From: Sphingomonas endolithica
Lineage (GTDB): Bacteria > Pseudomonadota > Alphaproteobacteria > Sphingomonadales > Sphingomonadaceae
Length of the DNA: 64,000 nucleotides
Direction: 5' to 3'
NCBI RefSeq assembly: GCF_025231525.1
Contig: NZ_CP103057.1
Span: forward strand, 62,001-126,000
The notes beneath the pieces were generated by a model that made no database searches, was not told the origin of the DNA, and was given only the letters and a program-made list of their open reading frames with translations. A program made the translations under genes and the position numbers. Positions 34,157 to 42,787 of this stretch are shown here, piece by piece. Numbering within the stretch: the first letter of the stretch is position 1; every line of letters begins with the position of its first letter.

Positions 34157-35350
34157 CTAGATCAGCTCCACCGCCACCGCCGTTGCTTCGCCGCCACCAA
34201 TACACAGCGCCGCAACGCCCTTGCTCAGCCCACGGTTCTGCAGCGCGGCGATCAGCGTCGCCAAAATACGCGCGCCTGAGGCACCGATCGGATGGCCGAG
34301 CGCGGTGGCGCCGCCGTTGACGTTGACTTTGTCGTGCGGGATGTCGAGATCGCGCATCGCGATCATCGAGACGACGGCGAAGGCCTCGTTGATCTCGAAC
34401 AGGTCGACGTCCGCCACGCTCCAGCCGGTCTTGTCGAGCAGTTTGCGGATCGCGAACACCGGCGCAGTGGTGAACTTGGCCGGAGCATGGGCGTGTGCGG
34501 CATGGCCGACGATACGGGCGACGGGCGTCAGGCCAGCGGCATCGGCAACGCTTTGGCGCGTCATCACCAGCGCGGCGGCGCCGTCCGAGATCGAGGAGGC
34601 ATTGGCCGCGGTGATCGTGCCGTCCTTGGCGAAAGCGGGCTTCAGCGTCGGGATCTTGTCGGGCACGCCGCGAGGCGGCTGTTCGTCCGCGGCAATCGTA
34701 TCGGTGCCCTTGCGGCCGGTAATCTCGACCGCGACGATCTCGCGATCGAACGCGCCCGAGCCTTGCGCCGCCTGAGCCCGGGCGAGCGAGGTGATCGCAT
34801 AATCGTCCTGGGCCTGGCGGGTGAACTGATATTCGGTCGCCGTCTCCTCGGCGAAGCTGCCCATTGCGCGCCCGGGTTCGTAGGCGTCCTCCAGCCCGTC
34901 GAGGAACATGCTGTCCATCACCCGGTCATGCCCCATGCGCGCGCCGGCGCGGTGTTTGGCCAGGATGTAGGGCGCGTTGGTCATGCTCTCCATGCCGCCG
35001 GCAACCAGCATGTCGACCGATCCCGCGGCGAGCGCTTCGGCCCCCATGATCGCCGCCTGCATGCCCGAGCCGCACATCTTGTTGAGCGTGGTCGCCTCGA
35101 CCGATTGCGGCAGCCCGGCCTTGATCGCGGCCTGACGGGCAGGGGCCTGGCCGAGGCCTGCGGGCAGCACGCAACCCATATAGATACGTTCGATATCGTC
35201 ACCCTCGACGCCGGCGCGCGCCACTGCCGCCTGTACCGCGGTCGCACCGAGATCGACCGCCGAGGCGCCGGCAAGCGCGCCCTGGAAGCTGCCCATCGGT
35301 GTGCGGGCATAGGACAGGATTACGACGGGGTCGGCAGGAGCGAGAGACAT
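34157..35350 (-). CDS. Acetyl-CoA C-acetyltransferase (thiolase)
   Basis: 397-residue biosynthetic-type thiolase that condenses two acetyl-CoA to acetoacetyl-CoA, or cleaves it. The nucleophilic cysteine is C93 in NKMCGSGMQA, with HPIGASGAR and the second active-site Cys in CIGGGEA near the C-terminus; NEAFAV is present. It fits the PhaA/AtoB group. It could feed polyhydroxybutyrate synthesis or finish leucine, tyrosine or fatty acid breakdown, all of which yield acetoacetate or acetoacetyl-CoA; no phaB or phaC lies next to it. Confidence 0.94.
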   Translation of the reverse strand: MSLAPADPVVILSYARTPMGSFQGALAGASAVDLGATAVQAAVARAGVEGDDIERIYMGCVLPAGLGQAPARQAAIKAGLPQSVEATTLNKMCGSGMQAAIMGAEALAAGSVDMLVAGGMESMTNAPYILAKHRAGARMGHDRVMDSMFLDGLEDAYEPGRAMGSFAEETATEYQFTRQAQDDYAITSLARAQAAQGSGAFDREIVAVEITGRKGTDTIAADEQPPRGVPDKIPTLKPAFAKDGTITAANASSISDGAAALVMTRQSVADAAGLTPVARIVGHAAHAHAPAKFTTAPVFAIRKLLDKTGWSVADVDLFEINEAFAVVSMIAMRDLDIPHDKVNVNGGATALGHPIGASGARILATLIAALQNRGLSKGVAALCIGGGEATAVAVELI

Positions 35351-35523
35351 GATTAGCGGCCTTCAAGGTGCGATGCTGACGCGATCTAGCGAGCCGTGGT
35401 TGCGTTTACAAACCCGACCGCAAATGGCCGCTTGATTGCGTTAAAATGGATCAATATAGTTTCGGGCGAAATTATCGTTTGCTTAGTGATGCGGCTCTAA
35501 CCCCTTGAAGAAGGGAAAGAGTG

Positions 35524-37296
35524 ATGCGAAGCGAAGAAGCGCGCCTTGATGCGTTGTATCAGTTGAACTTGTTGGACACGCCGCCGAGCGAGAGCTTCGA
35601 CCGCATCACGCGGATGGCGGCGCAGATCTTCAACTTGCCGATCGCGGCGGTGTCGTTGACCGATCACGACCGGCAGTGGTTCAAGTCGCGTGTCGGCGTC
35701 GATCATCAGTCGATCCCACGGCACAAGGCGCCGTGCGCGCTGGTCGCGGAACGAACCGAATCCCTCGTCATTACTGACCTTTTGTCGGATAACTGCTTTG
35801 CCGAGAGCCCGCTCGCCGCGACGGGTGTGCGCTTTTATGCCGGCGTGCCGCTGGTAACGCCTGGAGGTCACGGGCTGGGTGCCTTGTGCGTGCTCGGCAC
35901 CGAGCCGCGCGCAACCACCGAGGCGGAAATGCGCGCGCTGCGTGATCTCGGCGATATCGTGATGTCGCAGATCGAGCTGCAGCATGCCTTCGGGCGGATC
36001 GATCCGCTAAGCGGCCTGCCCAATCGCAGCCAGCTGCTCGAGGATCTGGACGATCTCGGGCGTGACGATCCCGGCCGGCGACGCTTGCTCGTGCTCGTCG
36101 ATCTCGCGCGCAGCGACCAATTGGATCAAGGGCTGCGTGTGATGGGGCCGGCCTTTGTCGACGACGTCGTGCAGGAAGCCGCCGCCGCCTTGCGCAGCAT
36201 GTTCGGCACCACGCGTACCGCTTACCATATCGGCACGACCCAATTCGCTTTCCTCGCACCGCCAGACGTGAAGGACGATGAATATGCCATGCGCCTGGCC
36301 ACGACACTGAGTGGCGTCAGGGCGACGGCACGAGCCCGTTTCGTGATGACGGTCACGATCGGTGTCGCACCGTTCGTGACCGGTGTCGGGTCGGCTGCCG
36401 ATCCCTTGCGTGCGGCGTATGGCGCCGCTCAGGATGCCCGCGCGGCGAACCTGACGGTCAGCTTCCATTCCCCCGCCATGGACGGCGCGCAGACGCGCCG
36501 GTTCGATCTGTTGCGCGACTTCGAATCGGCGATCGACCATCCAGGGCAGCTGCGCCTCATGTGCCAACCGCGCATCGATCTTGCCACCGGCCGATGCGAT
36601 GGCGGCGAAGCGTTGTTGCGCTGGCAGCACCCGACATTGGGCGACATCTCGCCTGCGGAATTCATCCCGATCATCGAGCGGACGGCGATGGTAGGGCCGA
36701 CGACTGCCTGGGTGCTCGACGCTGCGGTCGCCCAGATCGGCGCCTGGCGCGCCGCGGGGCTGGACCTTCGCTTGTCCGTCAACATCTCGGCGGCCAATCT
36801 GGAGGAAGCCGATTTCGCCGCCCGCGTCCAACTGATGCTGCTCAAATATCGTGTGCCAGCGGATCGACTGGAACTCGAGATCACCGAAAGCGCCATGATG
36901 GGGAACGCCGATCTCGCCTTGGCGCAGCTGACGCTGCTGGCGGAAAGCGGTGTGACGATCGCAATCGATGATTTCGGCACCGGTTATAGCAGTCTTGCCT
37001 ATCTGCAGCGCCTGCCGGTGCAGGTCGTCAAGATCGATCAGTCGTTCGTCCGTGGATTGGGGGCCGGGTGCGAGCGCGACGACAATCTGGTACGATCGAT
37101 GATCACCATGTCGCATGGGCTTGGCTACCGCGTCGTCGGCGAAGGCGTCGAGACCGCCGCCGCTGCCGATCTGCTACGCGACATGGGCTGCGACGAAGCG
37201 CAGGGGTATCTCTTCGCCCGACCGCTGGAGATGGACGATGTCGCAGGCTGGATGGCCATGAGCGATACGGCCGGACTGGGGAGCGCGGCGGCCTGA
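35524..37296 (+). CDS. GAF / degenerate GGDEF / EAL signalling protein
   Basis: 590-residue cytoplasmic protein. An N-terminal GAF domain (about 20-150; LLDTPPSESFDRITRMAAQIF, APCALVAE) is followed by a GGDEF-like domain (about 155-310) whose signature loop reads IGTTQFAFL, so it cannot be an active cyclase. The EAL domain (about 325-575) has EALLRWQHP, ITESAM, DDFGTGYSSLAYL, KIDQSFV and GEGVET, all residues needed for c-di-GMP hydrolysis. Probable role: a GAF-regulated phosphodiesterase lowering c-di-GMP. The ATG at 35524 follows AAGGGAAAG; a GTG one codon upstream is possible. Confidence 0.9.
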   Translation: MRSEEARLDALYQLNLLDTPPSESFDRITRMAAQIFNLPIAAVSLTDHDRQWFKSRVGVDHQSIPRHKAPCALVAERTESLVITDLLSDNCFAESPLAATGVRFYAGVPLVTPGGHGLGALCVLGTEPRATTEAEMRALRDLGDIVMSQIELQHAFGRIDPLSGLPNRSQLLEDLDDLGRDDPGRRRLLVLVDLARSDQLDQGLRVMGPAFVDDVVQEAAAALRSMFGTTRTAYHIGTTQFAFLAPPDVKDDEYAMRLATTLSGVRATARARFVMTVTIGVAPFVTGVGSAADPLRAAYGAAQDARAANLTVSFHSPAMDGAQTRRFDLLRDFESAIDHPGQLRLMCQPRIDLATGRCDGGEALLRWQHPTLGDISPAEFIPIIERTAMVGPTTAWVLDAAVAQIGAWRAAGLDLRLSVNISAANLEEADFAARVQLMLLKYRVPADRLELEITESAMMGNADLALAQLTLLAESGVTIAIDDFGTGYSSLAYLQRLPVQVVKIDQSFVRGLGAGCERDDNLVRSMITMSHGLGYRVVGEGVETAAAADLLRDMGCDEAQGYLFARPLEMDDVAGWMAMSDTAGLGSAAA

Positions 37297-37434
37297 CGCT
37301 CGGCACAGTGCAGGTGACGGATGTCGTCGCTTTCACTATCGCTCCGCAGATGGATCGTTTCCTCCAAGATCGGGCGCATTCTCAGGGGGCCGGGTGCGTC
37401 GCGCCGGCTCTGGATGTGCATCTGTATGCCGCCG

Positions 37435-38190
37435 ATGACTGACATGATTGCCTGGTCGGTCGGTCTGGGATTGCTTGGTGCGCTGCTGGGCAGCTTCATC
37501 GCGACGCTGGTGATCCGCTGGCCACAGGAGCGATCGGTCATCCACGGGCGATCGCATTGCGACACCTGCGATATGACGCTGCAGGCCCGCGACCTGGTGC
37601 CGCTCCTGAGCGCGGCGCTCGCACGCGGGCGGTGCCGTTGGTGCGGTGCGGCGATCGACCCGATGCATTGGCAGATCGAGCTGGCCGCACTGTGGATCGG
37701 CTGTGTGGCGGGGCTGGCGGTGGCCGAGCCCGCGGCATTGGCCGGCGCCGTGTTCGGCTGGCTGCTGCTCACCCTTGCGGCGCTCGACATCGTCGCATTC
37801 TGGCTGCCGGATCGGCTGACGGGGACGTTGGCGGTGGTCGGCGTGGCGACGGGGTTGCTGGGCGTGACGCCCGACATGACGGACCGGCTGATCGGCGGTG
37901 TCGCTGGGTATGCTTCGTTATGGGCGATCGGCGCCGGCTATAAGGCGCTGCGTGGTCGCGCCGGCCTGGGTGGTGGTGATCCCAAGTTGCTTGGTGCGAT
38001 CGGACTGTGGCTCGGTTGGGCGATGCTGCCGGCGGTATTGCTGCTGGCGGCGCTCACCGGTCTTGCGCTGGTGCTGATCGGCACGGCAAGCGGACGTAGC
38101 GCGCGGATGGACGACAAGGCGCCGTTCGGCGCGTTGCTGGCAATCGCGGCTTACCCGGCATGGCTCTTCCTGCTAGGCTATGCGCCATGA
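37435..38190 (+). CDS. Type IV prepilin peptidase (A24 family)
   Basis: 251-residue inner-membrane aspartyl protease that cleaves and may N-methylate prepilin-like proteins of type IV pili or type II secretion. Two CxxC pairs (CDTCDM and CRWCGA) form the zinc motif in the cytoplasmic loop. The catalytic aspartates are in AALDIVAFWLPDRL and GGGDPKLLGAIG. About seven hydrophobic segments follow. In-frame ATGs at 37426, 37435 and 37444 are all possible starts. Its stop overlaps the start of the next gene (ATGA). Confidence 0.88.
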   Translation: MTDMIAWSVGLGLLGALLGSFIATLVIRWPQERSVIHGRSHCDTCDMTLQARDLVPLLSAALARGRCRWCGAAIDPMHWQIELAALWIGCVAGLAVAEPAALAGAVFGWLLLTLAALDIVAFWLPDRLTGTLAVVGVATGLLGVTPDMTDRLIGGVAGYASLWAIGAGYKALRGRAGLGGGDPKLLGAIGLWLGWAMLPAVLLLAALTGLALVLIGTASGRSARMDDKAPFGALLAIAAYPAWLFLLGYAP

Positions 38191-38621
38191 TGCCGATTGC
38201 CCTGCTATTGGCGCTCGCCGCCCAAACACCACCCGCTGCGGCCGCCCCTGGCCTGCCCATCGCAGCACTGCCGCGGCAGGAGATGCCCGCTCGTGGATGC
38301 GCCGCCTATCTGTTCACGCGCGGTGAAAAACCGGTGTTCATGGCGATGGCCAGTGCCGATCCGGCGCAATTGCGGCTCTCACTGAACGGCACCATCACCG
38401 ATATAGCGCGGGCGGCGCAGAGCGGTGCGGGCGGCTTCGGCTTTGCCGGGGTGACCGACTATGCCGGCGGCGACGTACGCGCAACGCTCGACATGACGAT
38501 CGAGACGCGCGCCGATGTGACCGATGGCGCCGCAGTGAGTGCCGCGACGCTACGCATCGATCGCACCGGGCAGGATAGCGTAGTGATGCCGCTGGCGGGG
38601 ATCGTCGGCTGCGCTAAATAG
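38187..38621 (+). CDS. Hypothetical exported protein coupled to prepilin peptidase
   Basis: 144 residues with a signal peptide (MPIALLLALAAQTPPAAAA) and a mature part predicted to be mainly beta (VFMAMASADPAQLRLSLNGTI, RATLDMTIETRADV). One Cys near the start of the mature part and one near the C-terminus (VGCAK) could pair. The ATG overlaps the peptidase stop. No family recognised; periplasmic location is inferred. Confidence 0.68.
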   Translation: MMPIALLLALAAQTPPAAAAPGLPIAALPRQEMPARGCAAYLFTRGEKPVFMAMASADPAQLRLSLNGTITDIARAAQSGAGGFGFAGVTDYAGGDVRATLDMTIETRADVTDGAAVSAATLRIDRTGQDSVVMPLAGIVGCAK

Positions 38622-38631
38622 GGGGCTGGCG

Positions 38632-38748
38632 ATGATGGACTTGATGGCGGTGCTCGAGCGGCAACGCACGGCGTTCATGGACGAGCTTCCCGTCGCCATC
38701 GATGTGCTCGCTGAGGGCATATCGAGCCATCACAAGTTGCGACTTTAG
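38632..38748 (+). pseudogene. Truncated N-terminus of an aldehyde dehydrogenase (coniferyl-type)
   Basis: A 38-codon frame too short to be a normal gene. Residues 1-25 (MMDLMAVLERQRTAFMDELP and VAIDV) closely resemble the N-terminal helix of coniferyl aldehyde dehydrogenase family proteins, which typically start with L..QR.AF...LP. The next residues do not continue the family and a stop follows. It lies 10 bases after the exported-protein gene and converges on the DUF1989 gene, so the rest of the gene seems to have been deleted. Confidence 0.55.
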
Positions 38749-38759
38749 CTCGCTAACGC

Positions 38760-39353
38760 TTACCCGCGCTCGATGCGGTAATGGATCGGCTTGAACGTGC
38801 CGCCGTTGCTGTCCGGCGCCGAGCAGGCGGTGAGGCCGATGATCAGGTCCATATGTGCGCGGAAGGCGATGTGGTCGCCGGCCTTGCTGATCGGCGGCAG
38901 CACCTTGAGCTTACCCGTCTCGCCGTCGATCGGCACGTTCATGAAGCAGTTGAACGCCGTCGGGATCTGGTCCGGCGCGATTCCGTGCGGCTCGAGCGCT
39001 GCCGCCAGATTGCCGAAGCAGCCGCGATGCGGTTGCAGTGTCGGATAGAAATGGTGGAAGGTGTCGTACGAACAGGGCGTGAGCAGAAAATCATGCCGGC
39101 CCACCGTGTCCTCGATGATGCCGAGCATCGGACGGCTGCGGTTGGAGTAGAGTTCGTGGCCGGTCGTGAGATAGATCGTCTCGGCGTAATCGAAGGTGCG
39201 GCCCGAGGAGATTACCTCGTCCACATCCTCGGCATTGAAGGCGAGCAGATCGGCGACCTGTTCGCCACGCGGATCGATCACGATCAGCGTGTCGCCCTGC
39301 TTCAGCGTAAAGGCAGTACCGCTACGTTCGGGGATTTCGACCGTGTCGCTCAC
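38760..39353 (-). CDS. DUF1989 / urea carboxylase-associated family protein
   Basis: 197 residues of the DUF1989 family, formerly urea carboxylase-associated proteins. Two family members, CgdA and CgdB, are established as carboxyguanidine deiminase subunits, so chemistry on a guanidine or urea-like group is a reasonable expectation. The core has LIVIDPRGEQVADLLAFN, GHELYSNRSRPML and PHRGCFGNLAAAL, AFNCFMNVPID, with conserved Cys that can hold zinc. The GTG start at 39353 overlaps the stop of the GntA-like gene (GTGA), so the two are coupled. Sequence upstream of this GTG lies inside the neighbour's coding region. Confidence 0.85.
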   Translation of the reverse strand: MSDTVEIPERSGTAFTLKQGDTLIVIDPRGEQVADLLAFNAEDVDEVISSGRTFDYAETIYLTTGHELYSNRSRPMLGIIEDTVGRHDFLLTPCSYDTFHHFYPTLQPHRGCFGNLAAALEPHGIAPDQIPTAFNCFMNVPIDGETGKLKVLPPISKAGDHIAFRAHMDLIIGLTACSAPDSNGGTFKPIHYRIERG

Positions 39354-40057
39354 TTCGGCGTGCCGGCATAGTGGAACGGGCACTTCCAATCCTCGTCCAC
39401 CACACGACCGGAATATTGCCGCGCCTCGCTGGTCTCGCCATGGCGTGAGAGCATCGGGTTGCGCGTGCCGGCAATCGCCTCGTCACGCACCATGATCTTC
39501 TCGCGCATATTCTCGTATTTGTTCTGCGCGCGCAGCGTTTCGAACTGGTCGTGCAGGTTGAACACCATCGTCGGCCGCGGAAAGCGGCGCGCGGGGCGGC
39601 TGGCATTGGGGTGGAGCCCGACGATGAAGAAGGCCTCGCCGCCGAAGCTCAGCGAGAAATGCGGGCTCTCCGGATCGTGGCTGACAGTGTCGTCATAGCG
39701 CTGCCCGCGCCACACATCCTTGTCGGAGATCGATTGTGCGCGCTTCCACAATTGGACCTCGAACTCGGCTTCGCTGAGATCGTCCGGGCCTTCGAACACC
39801 ACGGCGAAGCTACGGAACAGCGCCGGCTCTTCCTTATAGGCTTCGGCGAAGCGCAGCAGGCCGTCATGAATGCGCAAATCGTCCCAACCGCTGTCGATGC
39901 GGTTGCAGGCAAGCACGTGCAGCGTGCCCTTGGCCAACGCGGCCTTCGCGCCGACGCAAGGGAAGGTCGCCTCGGCGACACGGTCGTGCATCATCGCTTC
40001 CAGCTCTAGCTGTGCGTCATGCTGCCATTTGAAGAGGGGAGTTGCGGGTGCTGGCAT
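39350..40057 (-). CDS. YqcI/YcgG family heme-dependent N-oxygenase (GntA-like)
   Basis: 235-residue protein matching the YqcI/YcgG family, which includes the N-hydroxylase GntA of guanitoxin synthesis and the azomycin N-oxygenase RohS; characterised members use heme to oxidise nitrogen in guanidino-type compounds. Family segments are FPCVGAKAALAKG, FRSFAVVFEGPDDLSEAEFE, DPESPHFSLSFGGEAFFIVGLHP and FNLHDQFETLR, and the end DWKCPFHY. The heme ligand cannot be named from sequence alone. It starts 44 bases after hmgA and overlaps the DUF1989 gene by four bases. Its substrate is unknown. Confidence 0.82.
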   Translation of the reverse strand: MPAPATPLFKWQHDAQLELEAMMHDRVAEATFPCVGAKAALAKGTLHVLACNRIDSGWDDLRIHDGLLRFAEAYKEEPALFRSFAVVFEGPDDLSEAEFEVQLWKRAQSISDKDVWRGQRYDDTVSHDPESPHFSLSFGGEAFFIVGLHPNASRPARRFPRPTMVFNLHDQFETLRAQNKYENMREKIMVRDEAIAGTRNPMLSRHGETSEARQYSGRVVDEDWKCPFHYAGTPK

Positions 40058-40101
40058 TGTCGGGAACAGACTCTTGTGGAAGACGTCGGTTCCCGGCGTT
40101 G

Positions 40102-41397
40102 TTATTGATCAGGATCAGTCGGCAGCGTCGCTTTGGGAAAGCCAGTCCACGCCTGGTCGTAATCCTCGTCAAGCGCGCTCGTCTCCAGCGCGAACTCGGT
40201 CGGGCGGAAGACCCAGCGGCTTTCGATCATGAACGCCATCGTACCGTCGATCTTGTGCGGCTTCAGCTCGGCGTTGCTCGCCGCGGTCCAGGTGGCGACG
40301 TCGGGGCCGTGGCCGCTCATCTGGTTGTGCAAGGAGAGCGCGCCGGGGCGGAAGCCCTCGGCCTTGGCGTCATACTGGCCGGTGATCAGGCCCATGCACT
40401 CGCTCATCGTGTTGCGGTGGAACCAGGGCGGGCGGAACGTATTCTCCGCCACCAGCCAGCGCGGCGGGAAGATGACGAAATCGACATTGGCCGTGCCCGG
40501 CATGTCGCTCGGCGAGGTTAGGACGGTGAAGATCGACGGATCGGGATGATCGAAGCTGATGCTGCCGATCGTGTTGAAGCGCGCCAGATCGTATTTCCAC
40601 GGCGCGTAATTGCCGTGCCAGGCGACGACATCGAGTGGCGAGCGGCCGAGCTGCGTGATCCAGAGCTTGCCGAGGAATTTCTGCACCAGCTCATACTCGC
40701 CTTCGATATCCTCGAACCAGGCGATCGGGCTCTCGAAGTCGCGCGGGTTGGCGAGGCCATTGGCGCCGATCGGGCCGAGATCGGGCAGGCGGAACGGGGC
40801 GCCGTGGTTTTCGGCGACATAGCCGCGCGCCTCGCCATCGGGCAGGGTGACGCGGAAACGGATGCCGCGCGGGATCAGCGCGATCTCGCCAGGCTTCACA
40901 TCGATCCGCCCGAATTCCGTCAGCAGCGTCAATGCGCCCTGTTCGGGCAGGATCAGCAATTCGCCGTCGCCGCTCACGAAGGCGCGGTTCTCCATATCCT
41001 TGTTCGCGCGGTAGACGTGCATCGCCACGCCGGTCTGCGTGGCCGGTCCGTCGCCCGCCACCACCATGGTGGTCAGGCTGTCGAGCCAGTCCTGCGGCTC
41101 GATATCCAGTGGCCCCCAGCGCAGCCGGTTGGGCGCGAAGGGCTCCTTGCTCGTGCCGGGCGCGAAGAGCGTGGCGCCCTGGTAACGGCTGAATGCGGGG
41201 TGCGCTGCCGAGGGGCGCAGGCGGTATAGCCAGGAGCGCCGGTTTTCTGCACGGGGCGCGGTGAAGGCGGTGCCGCTCAGTTGCTCGGCATAGAGGCCGA
41301 AGGGCGGCTTCTGCGGAGAATTGCGGCCGATCGGCAGCGCGCCTGACACGGCTTCGCTGGCGAAGTGGTTGCCGAAGCCGGTCATATAGTCGGTCAT
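40102..41397 (-). CDS. hmgA: Homogentisate 1,2-dioxygenase
   Basis: 431-residue non-heme iron dioxygenase opening the ring of homogentisate to maleylacetoacetate in tyrosine and phenylalanine breakdown. Segments [59 protein letters not shown] and [17 protein letters not shown] are typical, with iron-binding His and Glu in the cupin core near the C-terminal half. ATG 41397 is chosen from the family start [15 protein letters not shown]. Downstream of hppD in the same direction, separated by a 130-base inverted repeat. Fumarylacetoacetase and maleylacetoacetate isomerase genes are not in this window. Confidence 0.97.
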   Translation of the reverse strand: MTDYMTGFGNHFASEAVSGALPIGRNSPQKPPFGLYAEQLSGTAFTAPRAENRRSWLYRLRPSAAHPAFSRYQGATLFAPGTSKEPFAPNRLRWGPLDIEPQDWLDSLTTMVVAGDGPATQTGVAMHVYRANKDMENRAFVSGDGELLILPEQGALTLLTEFGRIDVKPGEIALIPRGIRFRVTLPDGEARGYVAENHGAPFRLPDLGPIGANGLANPRDFESPIAWFEDIEGEYELVQKFLGKLWITQLGRSPLDVVAWHGNYAPWKYDLARFNTIGSISFDHPDPSIFTVLTSPSDMPGTANVDFVIFPPRWLVAENTFRPPWFHRNTMSECMGLITGQYDAKAEGFRPGALSLHNQMSGHGPDVATWTAASNAELKPHKIDGTMAFMIESRWVFRPTEFALETSALDEDYDQAWTGFPKATLPTDPDQ

Positions 41398-41416
41398 GGC
41401 TCTGGTCCTTACGTAG

Positions 41417-41519
41417 CCCCTCCCCTTCAGGGGAGGGGTTGGGGTGGGGCCGTGGCGCATGATCATGCGTGGGTTTTGACGCACCGCCCCACCCCCAACC
41501 CCTCCCCTGAAGGGGAGGA
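41417..41519. repeat. Large inverted repeat between hppD and hmgA
   Basis: Arms of about 33 bases (41417-41449 and 41487-41519), each carrying an internal CCCCTCCCCTTCAGGGG-type palindrome, around a spacer that holds another palindrome (41457-41468, GCATGATCATGC). The transcript can fold into a strong compound hairpin, which may weaken hmgA expression relative to hppD or mark a transcript end. Confidence 0.7.
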
Positions 41520-41531
41520 GCTTAAGAGGCG

Positions 41532-42593
41532 TTACGCCTCCACCGCGCCCGGCACCACACCGCGGCGGATCTGATCGAGTTCGATGCTCTCGAACAGCGC
41601 CTTGAAATTGCCTTCGCCGAAGCCGTCATTGCCCTTGCGCTGGATGATCTCGAAGAAGATCGGGCCGACCATATTTTCGGTGAAGATCTGCAGCAGCAGG
41701 CCACCGCCGGTCTCCGGAGCACCATCGATCAGGATGTCGCGCTTGCGCATTTCCTCGACGTCGTGGTTATGGCCCGGCAGGCGCTTGTCGATCAGGTCGA
41801 AATAGGTCTGCGGCGTCGTCTGGAAGCGGACGCCGTTGGCACGCAGCGTATCGACGGTCTTGAAGATATCCTCGGTCGTCAGCGCGAGGTGCTGGATGCC
41901 TTCGCCGTTATAATGCTTGATGAATTCCTCGATCTGCGAATGCTCGTCCTGGCTTTCGTTCAGCGGGATGCGGATCTTGTCGTCCGGCGCGGTCATCGCC
42001 TTGCTGAACAAGCCCGTCGACTGGCCCTCGATGTCGAAATAGCGGATCTGGCGGAAGTTGAAGATGCTTTCGTAGAAATGTGCCCAATGATCCATCCGGC
42101 CGCGCTGCAGGTTGTGGGTGAGGTGGTCGAGCGTATCGAGGCCGACGCTGTTGTCATTGGCGCTGGCCCCGGGAACCGGTGTGAAGTCGGTTTCGTAGAT
42201 GCGCGACTTCTCATCGACGAGGTACAGGTTCGTGCCGCCGATGCCCTCGATCGCCGGGATGTCCAGCTCGCCGGGGCCGGCTTCGCCTTTGACCGCCGTC
42301 GCGCCGCGCTCGACCGCGAGCTTCAGCGCGGCTTCCCCGTCCGCGACGCGGAACGCCATGGCATTGGCGCTGGGGCCATGATCGTTGCGGAAACCGGCGG
42401 CCTGGCCCGCTTCGTCCATGTTGAGCAGGAAGTTGATGTCGCCCTGCGCATAGCGCCGCACGTTCTTCGACTTGTGGTTGCCGACATGCGTGAAGCCCAT
42501 CTTGACGAACAGATCGGCCAGCGCGTCAGGATCTGGCGAGGTGAATTCGACGAACTCGAAGCCGTTCAGGCCCATCGGGTTTTCGGTGCTCAT
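41532..42593 (-). CDS. hppD: 4-hydroxyphenylpyruvate dioxygenase
   Basis: 353-residue Fe(II) enzyme turning 4-hydroxyphenylpyruvate into homogentisate. It contains two vicinal oxygen chelate domains. Iron ligands are the His in [10 protein letters not shown], the His in [15 protein letters not shown], and the Glu in [15 protein letters not shown] 42593 matches the family start ([17 protein letters not shown]) and has GGAGAG upstream. It is the first gene of the set hppD-hmgA-GntA-like-DUF1989, with a MarR gene divergent on its other side. Confidence 0.97.
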   Translation of the reverse strand: MSTENPMGLNGFEFVEFTSPDPDALADLFVKMGFTHVGNHKSKNVRRYAQGDINFLLNMDEAGQAAGFRNDHGPSANAMAFRVADGEAALKLAVERGATAVKGEAGPGELDIPAIEGIGGTNLYLVDEKSRIYETDFTPVPGASANDNSVGLDTLDHLTHNLQRGRMDHWAHFYESIFNFRQIRYFDIEGQSTGLFSKAMTAPDDKIRIPLNESQDEHSQIEEFIKHYNGEGIQHLALTTEDIFKTVDTLRANGVRFQTTPQTYFDLIDKRLPGHNHDVEEMRKRDILIDGAPETGGGLLLQIFTENMVGPIFFEIIQRKGNDGFGEGNFKALFESIELDQIRRGVVPGAVEA

Positions 42594-42620
42594 GGCGTCT
42601 CTCCGCAATGCGTCATTCTG

Positions 42621-42634
42621 GTTACAGATGTTAC
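42621..42634 (-). promoter_or_regulatory. Candidate operator or promoter element upstream of hppD
   Basis: Two GTTAC units (42621-42625 and 42630-42634) on the plus strand, nine bases apart in the same direction, lie 28 bases before the hppD start in an AT-rich pocket with TATAGT next to them. This could be part of the hppD promoter and a binding site for the divergent MarR regulator. The repeat is direct, not palindromic as most MarR sites are, so the call is weak. Confidence 0.25.
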
Positions 42635-42671
42635 TATATCGGGAAGTTGGGCGGGCGTCTAGCACCCCTAT

Positions 42672-42765
42672 CGTCACCTGGACTTGTTCCGGGGTTCACC
42701 GTGGTGCAAACGAACCGGCCTTTGACGTGCGGCCCGGTGGACCCCGGAACAAGTCCGGGGTGACG
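42672..42765. repeat. Dispersed inverted repeat (GTCACCCCGGACTTGTTCC type), second copy
   Basis: Arms 42672-42699 and 42736-42765, near-identical to 4865-4974 in arm sequence. It lies between hppD and the divergent MarR gene, inside the likely control region, so it could affect both transcripts. Confidence 0.72.
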
Positions 42766-42787
42766 AATGGTAAGGGTGGGGACTGGC

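Noticed and set aside
36007..37116. 369-codon minus-strand frame
   Set aside because: Antisense to the GAF/GGDEF/EAL gene, no motifs.
38760..39353. Urea carboxylase operon
   Set aside because: No biotin carboxylase or allophanate hydrolase is near; only the associated DUF1989 protein is present.
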